DNA from: Verrucomicrobiales bacterium
Lineage (GTDB): Bacteria; Verrucomicrobiota; Verrucomicrobiia; Verrucomicrobiales; DEV007
DNA length: 64,000 nt
Assembly: GCA_002698785.1 (NCBI GenBank)
Contig: PAAG01000009.1
Span: 1-64,000, forward strand
Direction of reading: 5' to 3'
Part shown: piece by piece, positions 53,780 through 60,909 of the stretch
How the letters are laid out: each line of letters begins with the position of its first letter
How positions within the stretch are numbered: position 1 is the first letter of the stretch
The notes under the pieces: model-generated
Seen by the model: the letters and a program-made list of their open reading frames with translations, nothing else
Databases searched by the model: none
What the model was told of the DNA's origin: nothing
Translations under genes and position numbers: made by a program

Positions 53780-54606
53780 CACTCTCTTTCAGTCACGTCC
53801 CGAAACCAGTCTCGAACGATCTCCCGCTCTGGAATATCCCGCAACATCCACCTCGCCGTATGTTCGGGAAAGGGGAGGGGCAAAAACGTAAAGTTCCCAT
53901 TCGGCTTGGTGCTCTCTAGAAACTCCCTTGTCGCATCGACAGATCCCTCGTGGCTGATCAACTGCGGGCGATCACCCAGTCTCGCCAGGCGCGCTCTTGC
54001 AGAATCCCTATCACTGTCAGAATGCTGCCACTTTTTCACGCCATCGTAGTGACTGTGGCAGAAGAAGCCCGCCCATAGCCCGGCAATATCATCGTTTCTG
54101 AGACCGATATAGTTGCAGGCAATCGCACCTCGTGAAAAGCCGGCCAGCACCAGTGCGTCTCGACGTCCTCCATACTCCGCACAGACATGTTCCACCGCCT
54201 GCACCGCATAATCTGCCGTCGCGTCAGCATCGCCCCACCATTTTCGCGAATGAGCTTTTGCCTCAGGATTGACGAAGGGAAGGCAAACCCAGATCACGCC
54301 CTTTCCACCACTAACACCATACCCAAGTTCACATCCCTCCATCGTTCCGGGACTGGTTCTATATTGATTCCCCGGATACTCAAATATTACTGGATACTCT
54401 TTTCCAACTTCCCAGTCTGTCGGCAGATACAAGAGGTGATACACCCCCGTCCCTGAATTTCCGGGCAGGAATTCCTTCACGCGTTTTTCTGCAGAAGGCG
54501 CGACCTCCTCCACTTCGGGAACTTCTAGGTCAGGTGGTACCTCATCCAATTCCAGCCCGAAAGCCAAGTTCACGGCAAGTGCACAAAAAACCGAAATCCA
54601 ACGCAT
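53779..54606 (-). CDS. Secreted alpha/beta hydrolase
   Basis: The 275-residue protein has a signal peptide (about 1-17). An alpha/beta-hydrolase core follows with 'YPVIFEYPGNQYRTSPGTME' (oxyanion region) and the nucleophile elbow GFSRGA in 'ALVLAGFSRGAIACNYIGL'. The acidic and histidine residues of the triad probably lie in 'LISHEGSVDATREFL' and 'PFPEHTARWML'. It resembles poly(3-hydroxybutyrate)-depolymerase-like or feruloyl-esterase-like enzymes. Substrate is unknown. The downstream hypothetical gene overlaps by one base. Confidence 0.85.
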   Translation of the reverse strand: MRWISVFCALAVNLAFGLELDEVPPDLEVPEVEEVAPSAEKRVKEFLPGNSGTGVYHLLYLPTDWEVGKEYPVIFEYPGNQYRTSPGTMEGCELGYGVSGGKGVIWVCLPFVNPEAKAHSRKWWGDADATADYAVQAVEHVCAEYGGRRDALVLAGFSRGAIACNYIGLRNDDIAGLWAGFFCHSHYDGVKKWQHSDSDRDSARARLARLGDRPQLISHEGSVDATREFLESTKPNGNFTFLPLPFPEHTARWMLRDIPEREIVRDWFRDVTERE

Positions 54607-54614
54607 AGTTTGAC

Positions 54615-55331
54615 CTATTCTGTCGAATCCTCAGTCAGTTTGGCAAACACGTTTGTCGCCGCAGAGACGGATATTCCCTGGTTCTTCGCATAGGCCTTTC
54701 CTGCAGCGTTGCGAATCGCGGCAAGATCGCCACCATTCCTCCACGATTCGATCGCATCGTGAAGAATGAAGGCCCCAGGATACATCAACTGCTGCGTCAA
54801 CAGCACAGGAGTGCTTCCAAGAGTTTCCAGTCGACCTCGACAATAGGATTCGCTACGGCAGCTCAGCACGACCGATTTCGTCTGGTTTTTCTCCACTACT
54901 TTTGCATCGAGAAGAGTCGTATCCATCAGCACATTGTGACCGATAAAGGCGACGAGATCGTGCTCTTTGCTCGCGAGGGCATCTTCAAAAGCAATATAGC
55001 AGTTCCGAATCTCAGACCCTCGATACGCATCCACTAGGAGCACAATATCATCCTCCTTGTGCTTCAGCTCCATCCTGCGCATCACCGAGTGAGAGATGTC
55101 CTTTTCAGATTTTACGACATCCCATTTCGAGCTTCGCTTGAAGTAGCTGCCGAAGCCATCGCTGCATCCCCAATAGAGATTGGCATCAGGATCGTCACCA
55201 TTACCGATCTTTTCACCGACAGGAATGATTCCTTGAGTCTTGTTGTCACAGAGAGCTACGAAGACGCGGACAGACTTTTGCTCAGCGTGAGCGGTCCCGA
55301 CCACGAATAAGAAAATGAAAAACCACTTCAT
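54615..55331 (-). CDS. Secreted protein of unknown function with possible caspase-like His/Cys dyad
   Basis: The ATG at 55331 gives 238 residues with a signal peptide ending HAE (about 1-16). The mature start 'VRVFVALCDNKTQGIIPVGE', followed by 'GDDPDANLYWGCSDG', is a recurring pattern I have seen in uncharacterised bacterial proteins. Two strand-end motifs, 'DLVAFIGHNVLMD' with His132 and 'KSVVLSCRSESYC' with Cys158, are spaced as the His and Cys of clan CD (caspase-like) peptidases. The rest is alpha/beta. This is pattern reasoning only. It ends eight bases before the hydrolase start. Confidence 0.7.
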   Translation of the reverse strand: MKWFFIFLFVVGTAHAEQKSVRVFVALCDNKTQGIIPVGEKIGNGDDPDANLYWGCSDGFGSYFKRSSKWDVVKSEKDISHSVMRRMELKHKEDDIVLLVDAYRGSEIRNCYIAFEDALASKEHDLVAFIGHNVLMDTTLLDAKVVEKNQTKSVVLSCRSESYCRGRLETLGSTPVLLTQQLMYPGAFILHDAIESWRNGGDLAAIRNAAGKAYAKNQGISVSAATNVFAKLTEDSTE

Positions 55332-55420
55332 CGTAGTAGTAACGGACGAAGTAGAGACAATCTTCCAAATTTCCTGAATCGAGACCAATCAATGATTCAC
55401 CAAGAAGGCAAAGTCACGAT

Positions 55421-55795
55421 TCACTTCACCGTGATTTCTTCCAGCAGGCTATCCTGATTTATTCGGTTTTCGAAGAAAGAAAGTCGGACAGGTTTTGTCT
55501 GTTCCGCTTCCACGATGGTGCGGGTCATTTCTGCAATTTCCTGTCTTTCTTCGGGTGAGTAATTTCCGTAAATCATGATTCTGGAATACTTGTAAAAAGC
55601 AGCAGCATAGACCGGTGGTTCACCAGTTTGCTCATCCTTGTCCCGAAAATCGTAAGACTCGATTAGCTTTTCGTGTACGGACCTGGCCTCTTCCCAGTCG
55701 GAATTACTGGGAACAAAAACAAAGCAGGGAAAATAGGCCGCAATACCGATTAACACGATCAGGATTCCACATACCAAGATAGCCCGCTTCGACAT
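55421..55795 (-). CDS. Small membrane-anchored hypothetical protein
   Basis: The 124-residue product has one N-terminal TM helix (about 5-27, 'AILVCGILIVLIGIAAYFPC') and a charged extracytoplasmic domain ('WEEARSVHEKLIESYDFRDK', 'SPEERQEIAEMTRTIVEAEQ'). I do not recognise a family. It is separated from the genes on either side by short gaps and shares their strand. Confidence 0.65.
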   Translation of the reverse strand: MSKRAILVCGILIVLIGIAAYFPCFVFVPSNSDWEEARSVHEKLIESYDFRDKDEQTGEPPVYAAAFYKYSRIMIYGNYSPEERQEIAEMTRTIVEAEQTKPVRLSFFENRINQDSLLEEITVK

Positions 55796-55810
55796 GACAG
55801 AGGCATACTA

Positions 55811-56431
55811 TCACAAGAACTCGTGGCCAGGGAACCAATTACCCGCAGCCGCATAATCATCGGGAGCCATGAGCGTGTCTTTGTCCGGACTGTAAAATCC
55901 CGGAAGTCTTCCGAATAGCAGCCTGCAACAGGCCCAGATTCGCTCGGGTGTGTGGGACTTCGTGTCTTCCCGGAAAATTTCATACACTCCGGTTGGCAGG
56001 AAGACCAGCCGGTATGGCTCGAAACTCGGCGAAGAGAACAGGCGGTGACTTTCACAATCTTTCGCGACCCAGATTCCGGATCGGTGCCGCGAGACATCCA
56101 CCTCCGGGAAACCTCGAAAGATCGCCTCGTCCGATCGAGTCAGTTTGAACTGAAATGCGAGGCGCAGCTTCCACCGGTATTCGAGCGATACCCATTCGAC
56201 TTCGCGAGCAACGAGGACTGAGAAAAAAGGCCCGTTTTCCAAGAGCAAAGCGCAGGGACTTTCAATTCCCACCGCCGCTCGAGGAAGCTGGTCGACTCTC
56301 CTGAAGCTGGGGCTCGTAGGGATTGAGATATTCGAAGAATCCAAAATCGGACGACACGCGCGATTCGTGCCGCTTGTCTTCAAAGCGGGAATATCGATAG
56401 ACTCGCAGACGGGTTGGTGGGACGTCTTCAT
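55811..56431 (-). CDS. Hypothetical soluble protein
   Basis: The 206-residue frame from the ATG at 56431 shows no signal peptide or TM helix. Segments such as 'EWVSLEYRWKLRLAFQFKLT' and 'EPYRLVFLPTGVYEIFREDT' read as beta-rich, and 'RIWACCRLLFGRLPGFYSPD' as a helix. I do not recognise it. A palindrome and a TTGACT-type promoter lie just upstream, and the protein has ordinary composition, so expression is likely. Its product stops 16 bases before the start of the small membrane-anchored gene. Confidence 0.6.
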   Translation of the reverse strand: MKTSHQPVCESIDIPALKTSGTNRACRPILDSSNISIPTSPSFRRVDQLPRAAVGIESPCALLLENGPFFSVLVAREVEWVSLEYRWKLRLAFQFKLTRSDEAIFRGFPEVDVSRHRSGIWVAKDCESHRLFSSPSFEPYRLVFLPTGVYEIFREDTKSHTPERIWACCRLLFGRLPGFYSPDKDTLMAPDDYAAAGNWFPGHEFL

Positions 56432-56470
56432 CGCGCCGGTAAATACCGGCATTGGGGTTGCCCTTACGGG

Positions 56471-56518
56471 GATAGGCAAAAAGAAACCGAAGGAGTCAAT
56501 TATTACCGAATTTCGGTA
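56471..56518 (-). promoter_or_regulatory. Promoter with 15-bp palindrome upstream of the hypothetical gene
   Basis: On the minus strand TTGACT (56499-56494) and CCTATC (56476-56471) are 17 bases apart. Directly upstream of the -35, plus-strand 56504-56518 reads TACCGAATTTCGGTA, a perfect 7-bp inverted repeat around one base. The position suits an activator or repressor site. Confidence 0.5.
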
Positions 56519-56545
56519 GAATTTGGCAAGTCTCGAATGGCGAAA

Positions 56546-57040
56546 TTACCCCTTAATTTTCGCATCGATTCCCCGGCTTCTCTTGTGCGCCCATTCCAGG
56601 ACGGACTTCCGCTTTGCAATCTCCGTTGAGAGATATTTGGGGCTCGTCTTGATTGCGACGCGCCCAAGATCTAGTCGATCCGAGTCCCAGCAGGCTCCAA
56701 TCGTAGGGTTGTCACTCGTCTTTCCTCGTTCATGACCGCGACAGGCCAGTTGCAGGAGCTCAAAGGCGTGGTCATCTAGGTGGAGAAACTCGCGGATCTC
56801 CCGTGCGAACTTGGCCGCTCGAGGACCGTGGGCCGGATCCGGACCATCCCATACCCGGCAGCAGTCATGCAGATACGCAAAGCATTCGACCACTCGGGAA
56901 TCCGCCTCGATATGTCGGCAGAGATAGAGACCATTCTCATGAACTCGTTGCCAATGGGCGAACCCATGAATCCCGTTCAGATTCATACGGAATCGCTCAC
57001 GCGCGAGATTTTGGATTACTTTGAGGGAATATTTCGGCAT
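56546..57040 (-). CDS. HD domain-like protein
   Basis: The 164-residue cytosolic protein shows an HD-superfamily metal pattern: His25/His29 in 'HGFAHWQRV', His58-Asp59 in 'YLHDCCRVWDG', His71 in 'AHGPRAAKF', and a late Asp in 'CWDSDRLDLGRVAIKTSP'. HD proteins are metal-dependent phosphohydrolases acting on nucleotides or related compounds. The substrate is unknown. It shares strand with the neighbouring hypothetical genes but has a long gap downstream containing a palindrome. Confidence 0.75.
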   Translation of the reverse strand: MPKYSLKVIQNLARERFRMNLNGIHGFAHWQRVHENGLYLCRHIEADSRVVECFAYLHDCCRVWDGPDPAHGPRAAKFAREIREFLHLDDHAFELLQLACRGHERGKTSDNPTIGACWDSDRLDLGRVAIKTSPKYLSTEIAKRKSVLEWAHKRSRGIDAKIKG

Positions 57041-57047
57041 CTCTCGC

Positions 57048-57497
57048 TTAGGCTATCTCGCCGGGAACGGCCTGTTGAGGCCCATCGAATAGCACCCGCA
57101 CCGAGTCACGCATCAGAACAATGATGGTGAACACACCTAGCACCGTCCCGAAGGGAGCACACATGCAAAGAAGCCCGGCGATCACGGTGCAAAAGACTCG
57201 ACTTTGTCTTCTTGCGAGTTTCTTACCGGCCGTGATAACCAGGATCGCAAAAGTCCATCCCATCAGGACGCAGAAGCTTCCAATCGCGACGAACATCCAT
57301 CCAAAAGCGGGCGGCATTTCACCGTTTGCTTCCATTGATTCTGGAGTAAAAACGAAAATCAATCCAATCGTGACATGGATCAGCGGAATGCAGGCGAACA
57401 GCCCGATCAGTCCTCCTAACACGTAGTGAAAAGTCGAGAGCATTTTCAAATGCTCGGCATCTTTGTCGGATTGGGGGACCACAGCTGGCGGATTCAT
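57048..57497 (-). CDS. Four-TM membrane protein of unknown function
   Basis: The 149-residue protein from the ATG at 57497 has a short polar N-terminus and hydrophobic helices around 25-60 and 70-95 ('FGWMFVAIGSFCVLMGWTFA') and 105-135 ('VIAGLLCMCAPFGTVLGVFT'). The last ends in 'IIVLMRDSVRVLFDGPQQAV'. This is a common PVC membrane-protein pattern without assigned function. It starts seven bases after the HD gene in the transcription direction (genes 57048 and 57040), so the two are likely co-transcribed. Confidence 0.75.
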   Translation of the reverse strand: MNPPAVVPQSDKDAEHLKMLSTFHYVLGGLIGLFACIPLIHVTIGLIFVFTPESMEANGEMPPAFGWMFVAIGSFCVLMGWTFAILVITAGKKLARRQSRVFCTVIAGLLCMCAPFGTVLGVFTIIVLMRDSVRVLFDGPQQAVPGEIA

Positions 57498-57601
57498 ACG
57501 ATAGTTAGACGATTGAAGAACAGGAATATGGCGCGGTTGCAATGAAAGAACGACACATATTCGTCATTTCCTTCTACTGGAATTTGTGTTCCCGTTTTCC
57601 A

Positions 57602-58558
57602 ATGAAACTCCTGAACTACTTTTCTGCACTGATTGTGTTCTTATCCACGCAAGTAGCCTGCGGCCAGACTTGGACAGATCCCGCCACCGCCGCGAAAGAA
57701 GATCCCGATTTTCTCATTCAAGGTGAATACGGTGTCGCCGAACCTGGGCAGGAATGGGCAGTACAGGTAGTGGCTTTGGGCAACGGACAATTCGATGCGT
57801 ACCTGTTGGAAGGTGGCTTCCCCGGACTGGGATACACACGGGAAAAGCAGAAAATCAAAATGAGCGGGACTGCTGAATCCCTCGCCTCGGAGGATGGGAA
57901 GACGAAAGCGCAGATAGGCGAAGGAGAAATCGAAGTCGTGAAAGACGGCGATGCTCTAGGCACGTTCAAAAAGGTTGAGCGAAAGAGCCAGACTCTCGGA
58001 ATGCCAGCTCCGGAAGAGGCGCTGGTCCTGTTCGACGGTAGCAACGCAGATGAATGGGAGAATGGAAAAGTCGTGGATGGACTCCTCCCCAATAATGATC
58101 CCAAGACCAAGCGCAAATTTGGCGACTACTTTCTCCACCTCGAGTTTCGCACTCCCTACAAGCCCGAAGCTCGGGGACAGGCGAGGGGAAACAGCGGCGT
58201 TTATCACCAGCACCGCTACGAGACACAGGTTCTTGATGCTTTCGGTCTCGAGGGAGCAGACAACGAGACTGGCGGCATTTACAAAGTCGCCAAACCCATC
58301 GTCAACATGTGCCTCCCGCCGCTGACCTGGCAGACCTACGATATCGACTTGGTTGCTGCAAAATACGACGACAACGGAAAGAAAACCGAGAATGCTCGTA
58401 TCACCGTGAAGCTGAATGGTGTCGTCATCCACGATAATGTCGAGATTCCCGGGCCAACCGGCGGAGGAAAACCAGAAACCCCCAAACCCGGTCCAATCTA
58501 CCTTCAGTCCCACGGAAATCCCGTCTTCTACAAGAACATCTGGATCATCGAAAAGTAA
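57602..58558 (+). CDS. Secreted DUF1080 protein with extended N-terminal region
   Basis: The 318-residue protein from the ATG at 57602 has a signal peptide (about 1-20, ending ACGQ). An N-terminal beta-rich segment (about 22-125) precedes the DUF1080 sandwich (about 135-318): 'EALVLFDGSNADEWENG', 'YFLHLEFRTPYKPEA', 'RGNSGVYHQHRYETQVLDAF' and 'ENARITVKLNGVVIHDNVEI'. It probably hydrolyses or binds a 3-keto-glycoside in the periplasm. It is larger than the 242-residue paralogue at 29.3 kb because of the N-terminal module. Confidence 0.9.
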   Translation: MKLLNYFSALIVFLSTQVACGQTWTDPATAAKEDPDFLIQGEYGVAEPGQEWAVQVVALGNGQFDAYLLEGGFPGLGYTREKQKIKMSGTAESLASEDGKTKAQIGEGEIEVVKDGDALGTFKKVERKSQTLGMPAPEEALVLFDGSNADEWENGKVVDGLLPNNDPKTKRKFGDYFLHLEFRTPYKPEARGQARGNSGVYHQHRYETQVLDAFGLEGADNETGGIYKVAKPIVNMCLPPLTWQTYDIDLVAAKYDDNGKKTENARITVKLNGVVIHDNVEIPGPTGGGKPETPKPGPIYLQSHGNPVFYKNIWIIEK

Positions 58559-58712
58559 GTTGGCCGAAAACCAGAACGCGTACTGTTTTGTAGTGGATGT
58601 GGCCACACTTTCGCCGAGGGATTGTCTCTGAATCCGATCTGAGACGCAACCACTCCACAAAAACCCAAGAAACAGGTTGATCCGTTTCATGGCGGCCTGT
58701 TACCGTCGTCTT

Positions 58713-58934
58713 ATGACCAAGTGGATACTCATCATCTCGATCGCACTCTCCTCGGCCTTTCTGGTATCCTGTCAAACGAGTCATTATGGTCACGGACATG
58801 GCCACAATCATGCTCGCTACGGAAATAATCACGGCGGCCAGAATTGGAAGAAGAAGCGGAAGAAGATGAAGCAGAAATACCGCAAACAGAAGCGCCGCGC
58901 CAACCGCAACAACAACTATGGTTGGGGCTACTGA
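58713..58934 (+). CDS. Small His- and Lys-rich lipoprotein
   Basis: The 73-residue product has a lipoprotein signal with the cysteine in 'SAFLVSCQTSHYG'. The mature part is short, His/Gly/Asn-rich, then strongly basic ('KKKRKKMKQKYRKQKRRANR'). Such a tail could bind nucleic acid, phosphate-rich polymers or metal. No family is recognised. It lies 32 bases before a second, related small lipoprotein gene. Confidence 0.65.
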   Translation: MTKWILIISIALSSAFLVSCQTSHYGHGHGHNHARYGNNHGGQNWKKKRKKMKQKYRKQKRRANRNNNYGWGY

Positions 58935-58966
58935 GAATCTCTAACTGAATCGCAACACGCATACAA

Positions 58967-59209
58967 ATGAAGCTCGCATTGATCCTGTCAATCACCACGC
59001 TCGCCATCTGCCTGACCAGTTGCCAGAGCTACCCTCCACCTCACGGACATGGTCCGCGACCGTATGGGCAACCTGGATACCAGGGATATCAGGGCGAACC
59101 AGCCTGGAAGCGAAACCAGAAGCGCAAGCGTCGGTTCTCTCAGACCAACGAGCAACTTCCCGCCGCACCCGTAGAGGTGAATCGGGTGTTGAGCGTAGCG
59201 GTCGGCTAG
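58967..59209 (+). CDS. Second small lipoprotein with basic and Pro/Gly-rich segments
   Basis: The 80-residue product has a lipobox ('AICLTSCQSYPPP', Cys about 19). A Pro/Gly/Tyr-rich stretch ('PPPHGHGPRPYGQPGYQGY') leads to a basic run ('WKRNQKRKRRF'). It resembles the preceding lipoprotein in layout (lipobox, low-complexity segment, WKKxxKKxxK/R run), so the two may have arisen by duplication. Function unknown. Confidence 0.65.
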   Translation: MKLALILSITTLAICLTSCQSYPPPHGHGPRPYGQPGYQGYQGEPAWKRNQKRKRRFSQTNEQLPAAPVEVNRVLSVAVG

Positions 59210-59224
59210 AGGCCGTTTCTCACG

Positions 59225-59584
59225 TTAGACTTCAAACTTCTGATCTCTGTGGAGAGGTTCTCCGCAGATCACACAACTTGTCCGCTTCGAGTGCGTCATG
59301 TTGCCGCATTGCGGGCACGTGACCTGTCGAATCGTCATCCTGCCGTCGACGGTTCCGTCACGGGCATCAATTTCGACAATCTTCTGTTCGAGATGCTCTT
59401 CCGTGAGATCTGAATGATCACGCAGCAGTTCCCACATTGCTTGGCAGGAGAGGGAAAGCCGTTCGATTTGGTTTTTCAGGATCCCGAGATCAGTCGAGCC
59501 TATGTCAGCTTTTGGCCGCGTCGGTGGAGCATTGGTAGGGCTGACTTGCCGAGGCACTCTTTCTTCATTCGTTTTCCAGATCAT
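59225..59584 (-). CDS. Hypothetical zinc-ribbon protein
   Basis: The 119-residue frame from the ATG at 59584 has a helical middle ('LGILKNQIERLSLSCQAMWE') and a C-terminal zinc-ribbon-like pair: CPQCG and CVICGEPL, separated by about ten residues. It may bind nucleic acid or protein. Family is not recognised. Confidence 0.65.
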   Translation of the reverse strand: MIWKTNEERVPRQVSPTNAPPTRPKADIGSTDLGILKNQIERLSLSCQAMWELLRDHSDLTEEHLEQKIVEIDARDGTVDGRMTIRQVTCPQCGNMTHSKRTSCVICGEPLHRDQKFEV

Positions 59585-59675
59585 AATGGTAATGGGTGAA
59601 TACCAAGGAGTGTAGCCACCCCGCTTCATCCCACCCATTACAAGGGGCAATGATTTTTCTCATCGCCTTCCAAGC

Positions 59676-59867
59676 CTAGGATCTTTTGGTAAACACACCC
59701 AGGAACCACAGGGCGGTGAACCAGGTGATCCCCACGAAGAGCCACCGCAGTGTCAGGAGAACAACTTTCGAACTCGTCTCCTCAGGAAGGACCCCATGAT
59801 ATGCCCGCCACGACGAAAATCCTGCAAACAGCAGCAAAGCAATCCCAGCCAAAAATTTCAGGTTCAT
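59676..59867 (-). CDS. Small two-TM membrane protein
   Basis: The 63-residue product from the ATG at 59867 has two hydrophobic helices ('FLAGIALLLFAGFSSW' and 'WLFVGITWFTALWFLGVFTK'). A longer in-frame start at 59906 adds 13 residues. Function unknown; its coding status rests on the two well-formed helices. Confidence 0.5.
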   Translation of the reverse strand: MNLKFLAGIALLLFAGFSSWRAYHGVLPEETSSKVVLLTLRWLFVGITWFTALWFLGVFTKRS

Positions 59868-60000
59868 AGTCGCCGCCATCCTCGAACACACTTCCCAATC
59901 GGACAAAACATATCTTCGGAGGATACGCTCACCTCAGAGAATCTTGCCAAAAAAGTAGCCGAACTCGCCAGAGTTCGGATCAGAGCCTCTAGCGCCTGTA

Positions 60001-60020
60001 GCCGGGGGCTTCGCCCCGGG
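60001..60020. repeat. GC-rich hairpin of REP-like type
   Basis: The sequence GCCGGGGGCTTCGCCCCGGG forms a strong stem with a CTTCG loop and stands out from its AT-rich surroundings. It is preceded by GTA and followed by TTTGC. It could be a terminator-like or REP-like element; there is only this one clear copy in the window. Confidence 0.45.
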
Positions 60021-60199
60021 TTTGCTATTCGTAGAAACCCGTCCGACCTAAGTATGTTCATGGTCGTGGATCAGCTTCTCCGACAACTAATAGTGATGGC
60101 GCAAAGAGCCAATAGATGTCCATGCGCTACGAAGGAACTGAAAAGTATCGTCAATTCGGAATAGGGTTTGACACCTGCGGATGACGCCCACTTGCTCAC

Positions 60200-60502
60200 T
60201 TGATGGAATCATGTTCTCCATTGGAACAGAATCGAAGGAAGAGAGTGAAATTTGATTTATTGCTCCCACCGCATCGAAAAGGAATTGGACACTCGGGAAT
60301 GATAACGGGAATTGGGCACTTGGAGGAGGTTGCTCTAGCCGGTAGTTCTTCAATAGTTCTCAATTTTAAGACTATTCCAGAACAACGGGAATTGCCTGTG
60401 ATCATTGAGTTTTTTCAAATGAAGCTCTCTCCGAGACAGGTACAGAAAATCCGGCCGATCTACTCTCAGGAAGGCTTCGAATATTCGCTGATTGACCGAT
60501 AA
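60200..60502 (+). CDS. Possible short hypothetical ORF
   Basis: A 100-residue frame with a plausible C-terminal half ('VLNFKTIPEQRELPVIIEFF', 'MKLSPRQVQKIRPIYSQEGF') but a poor N-terminus and no obvious ribosome-binding site. It lies in otherwise non-coding sequence and could be a gene remnant. Confidence 0.25.
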   Translation: MMESCSPLEQNRRKRVKFDLLLPPHRKGIGHSGMITGIGHLEEVALAGSSSIVLNFKTIPEQRELPVIIEFFQMKLSPRQVQKIRPIYSQEGFEYSLIDR

Positions 60503-60909
60503 TAGGACTGGAAGAAATAGCAATGGACGTGGTCAAGCAGACCGGCGAGTGAGTGGGATATGCACTTTGCGTATCGCCACTTCTGGAGTCACATACCTCC
60601 TAAAAGTCGACAATTAATTAGTGTTGTGTTAGAATGCAGGATACCCACCTGATTTCAGCCTTTTTAATCCCGATTCGAGTCGTTTCCCATCAAAAAATGA
60701 ATCCATGTAAGAACTTAACATTTTTAGGAGCCAATCATATTTTTAAAATTACAAAATTTACATAAAAAAAGCAAGTTGCGGTTTGTTTACATACGAAAAG
60801 TAAAAGAACGAAAACCCTGAGAAATCCCCTCATTACCCCTCATTTTCTTCCCAAATATCGCACGATTCGGGAATAGAAACCCGTCGGCCGATATGACAGC
60901 ATTTTCCCC

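Larger units (their letters stand above)
59868..60909. other. Gene-poor, AT-rich stretch before the GMC operon
   Basis: Apart from a doubtful short frame at 60200-60502, I see no convincing gene in this kilobase. It contains a GC-rich hairpin (60001-60020) and, from about 60600, very AT-rich sequence with A- and T-runs ('TTTTTAAAATTACAAAATTT' near 60730) leading to the GMC gene start. This part probably holds the operon promoter. No IS, att site or tRNA was recognised. Confidence 0.6.
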
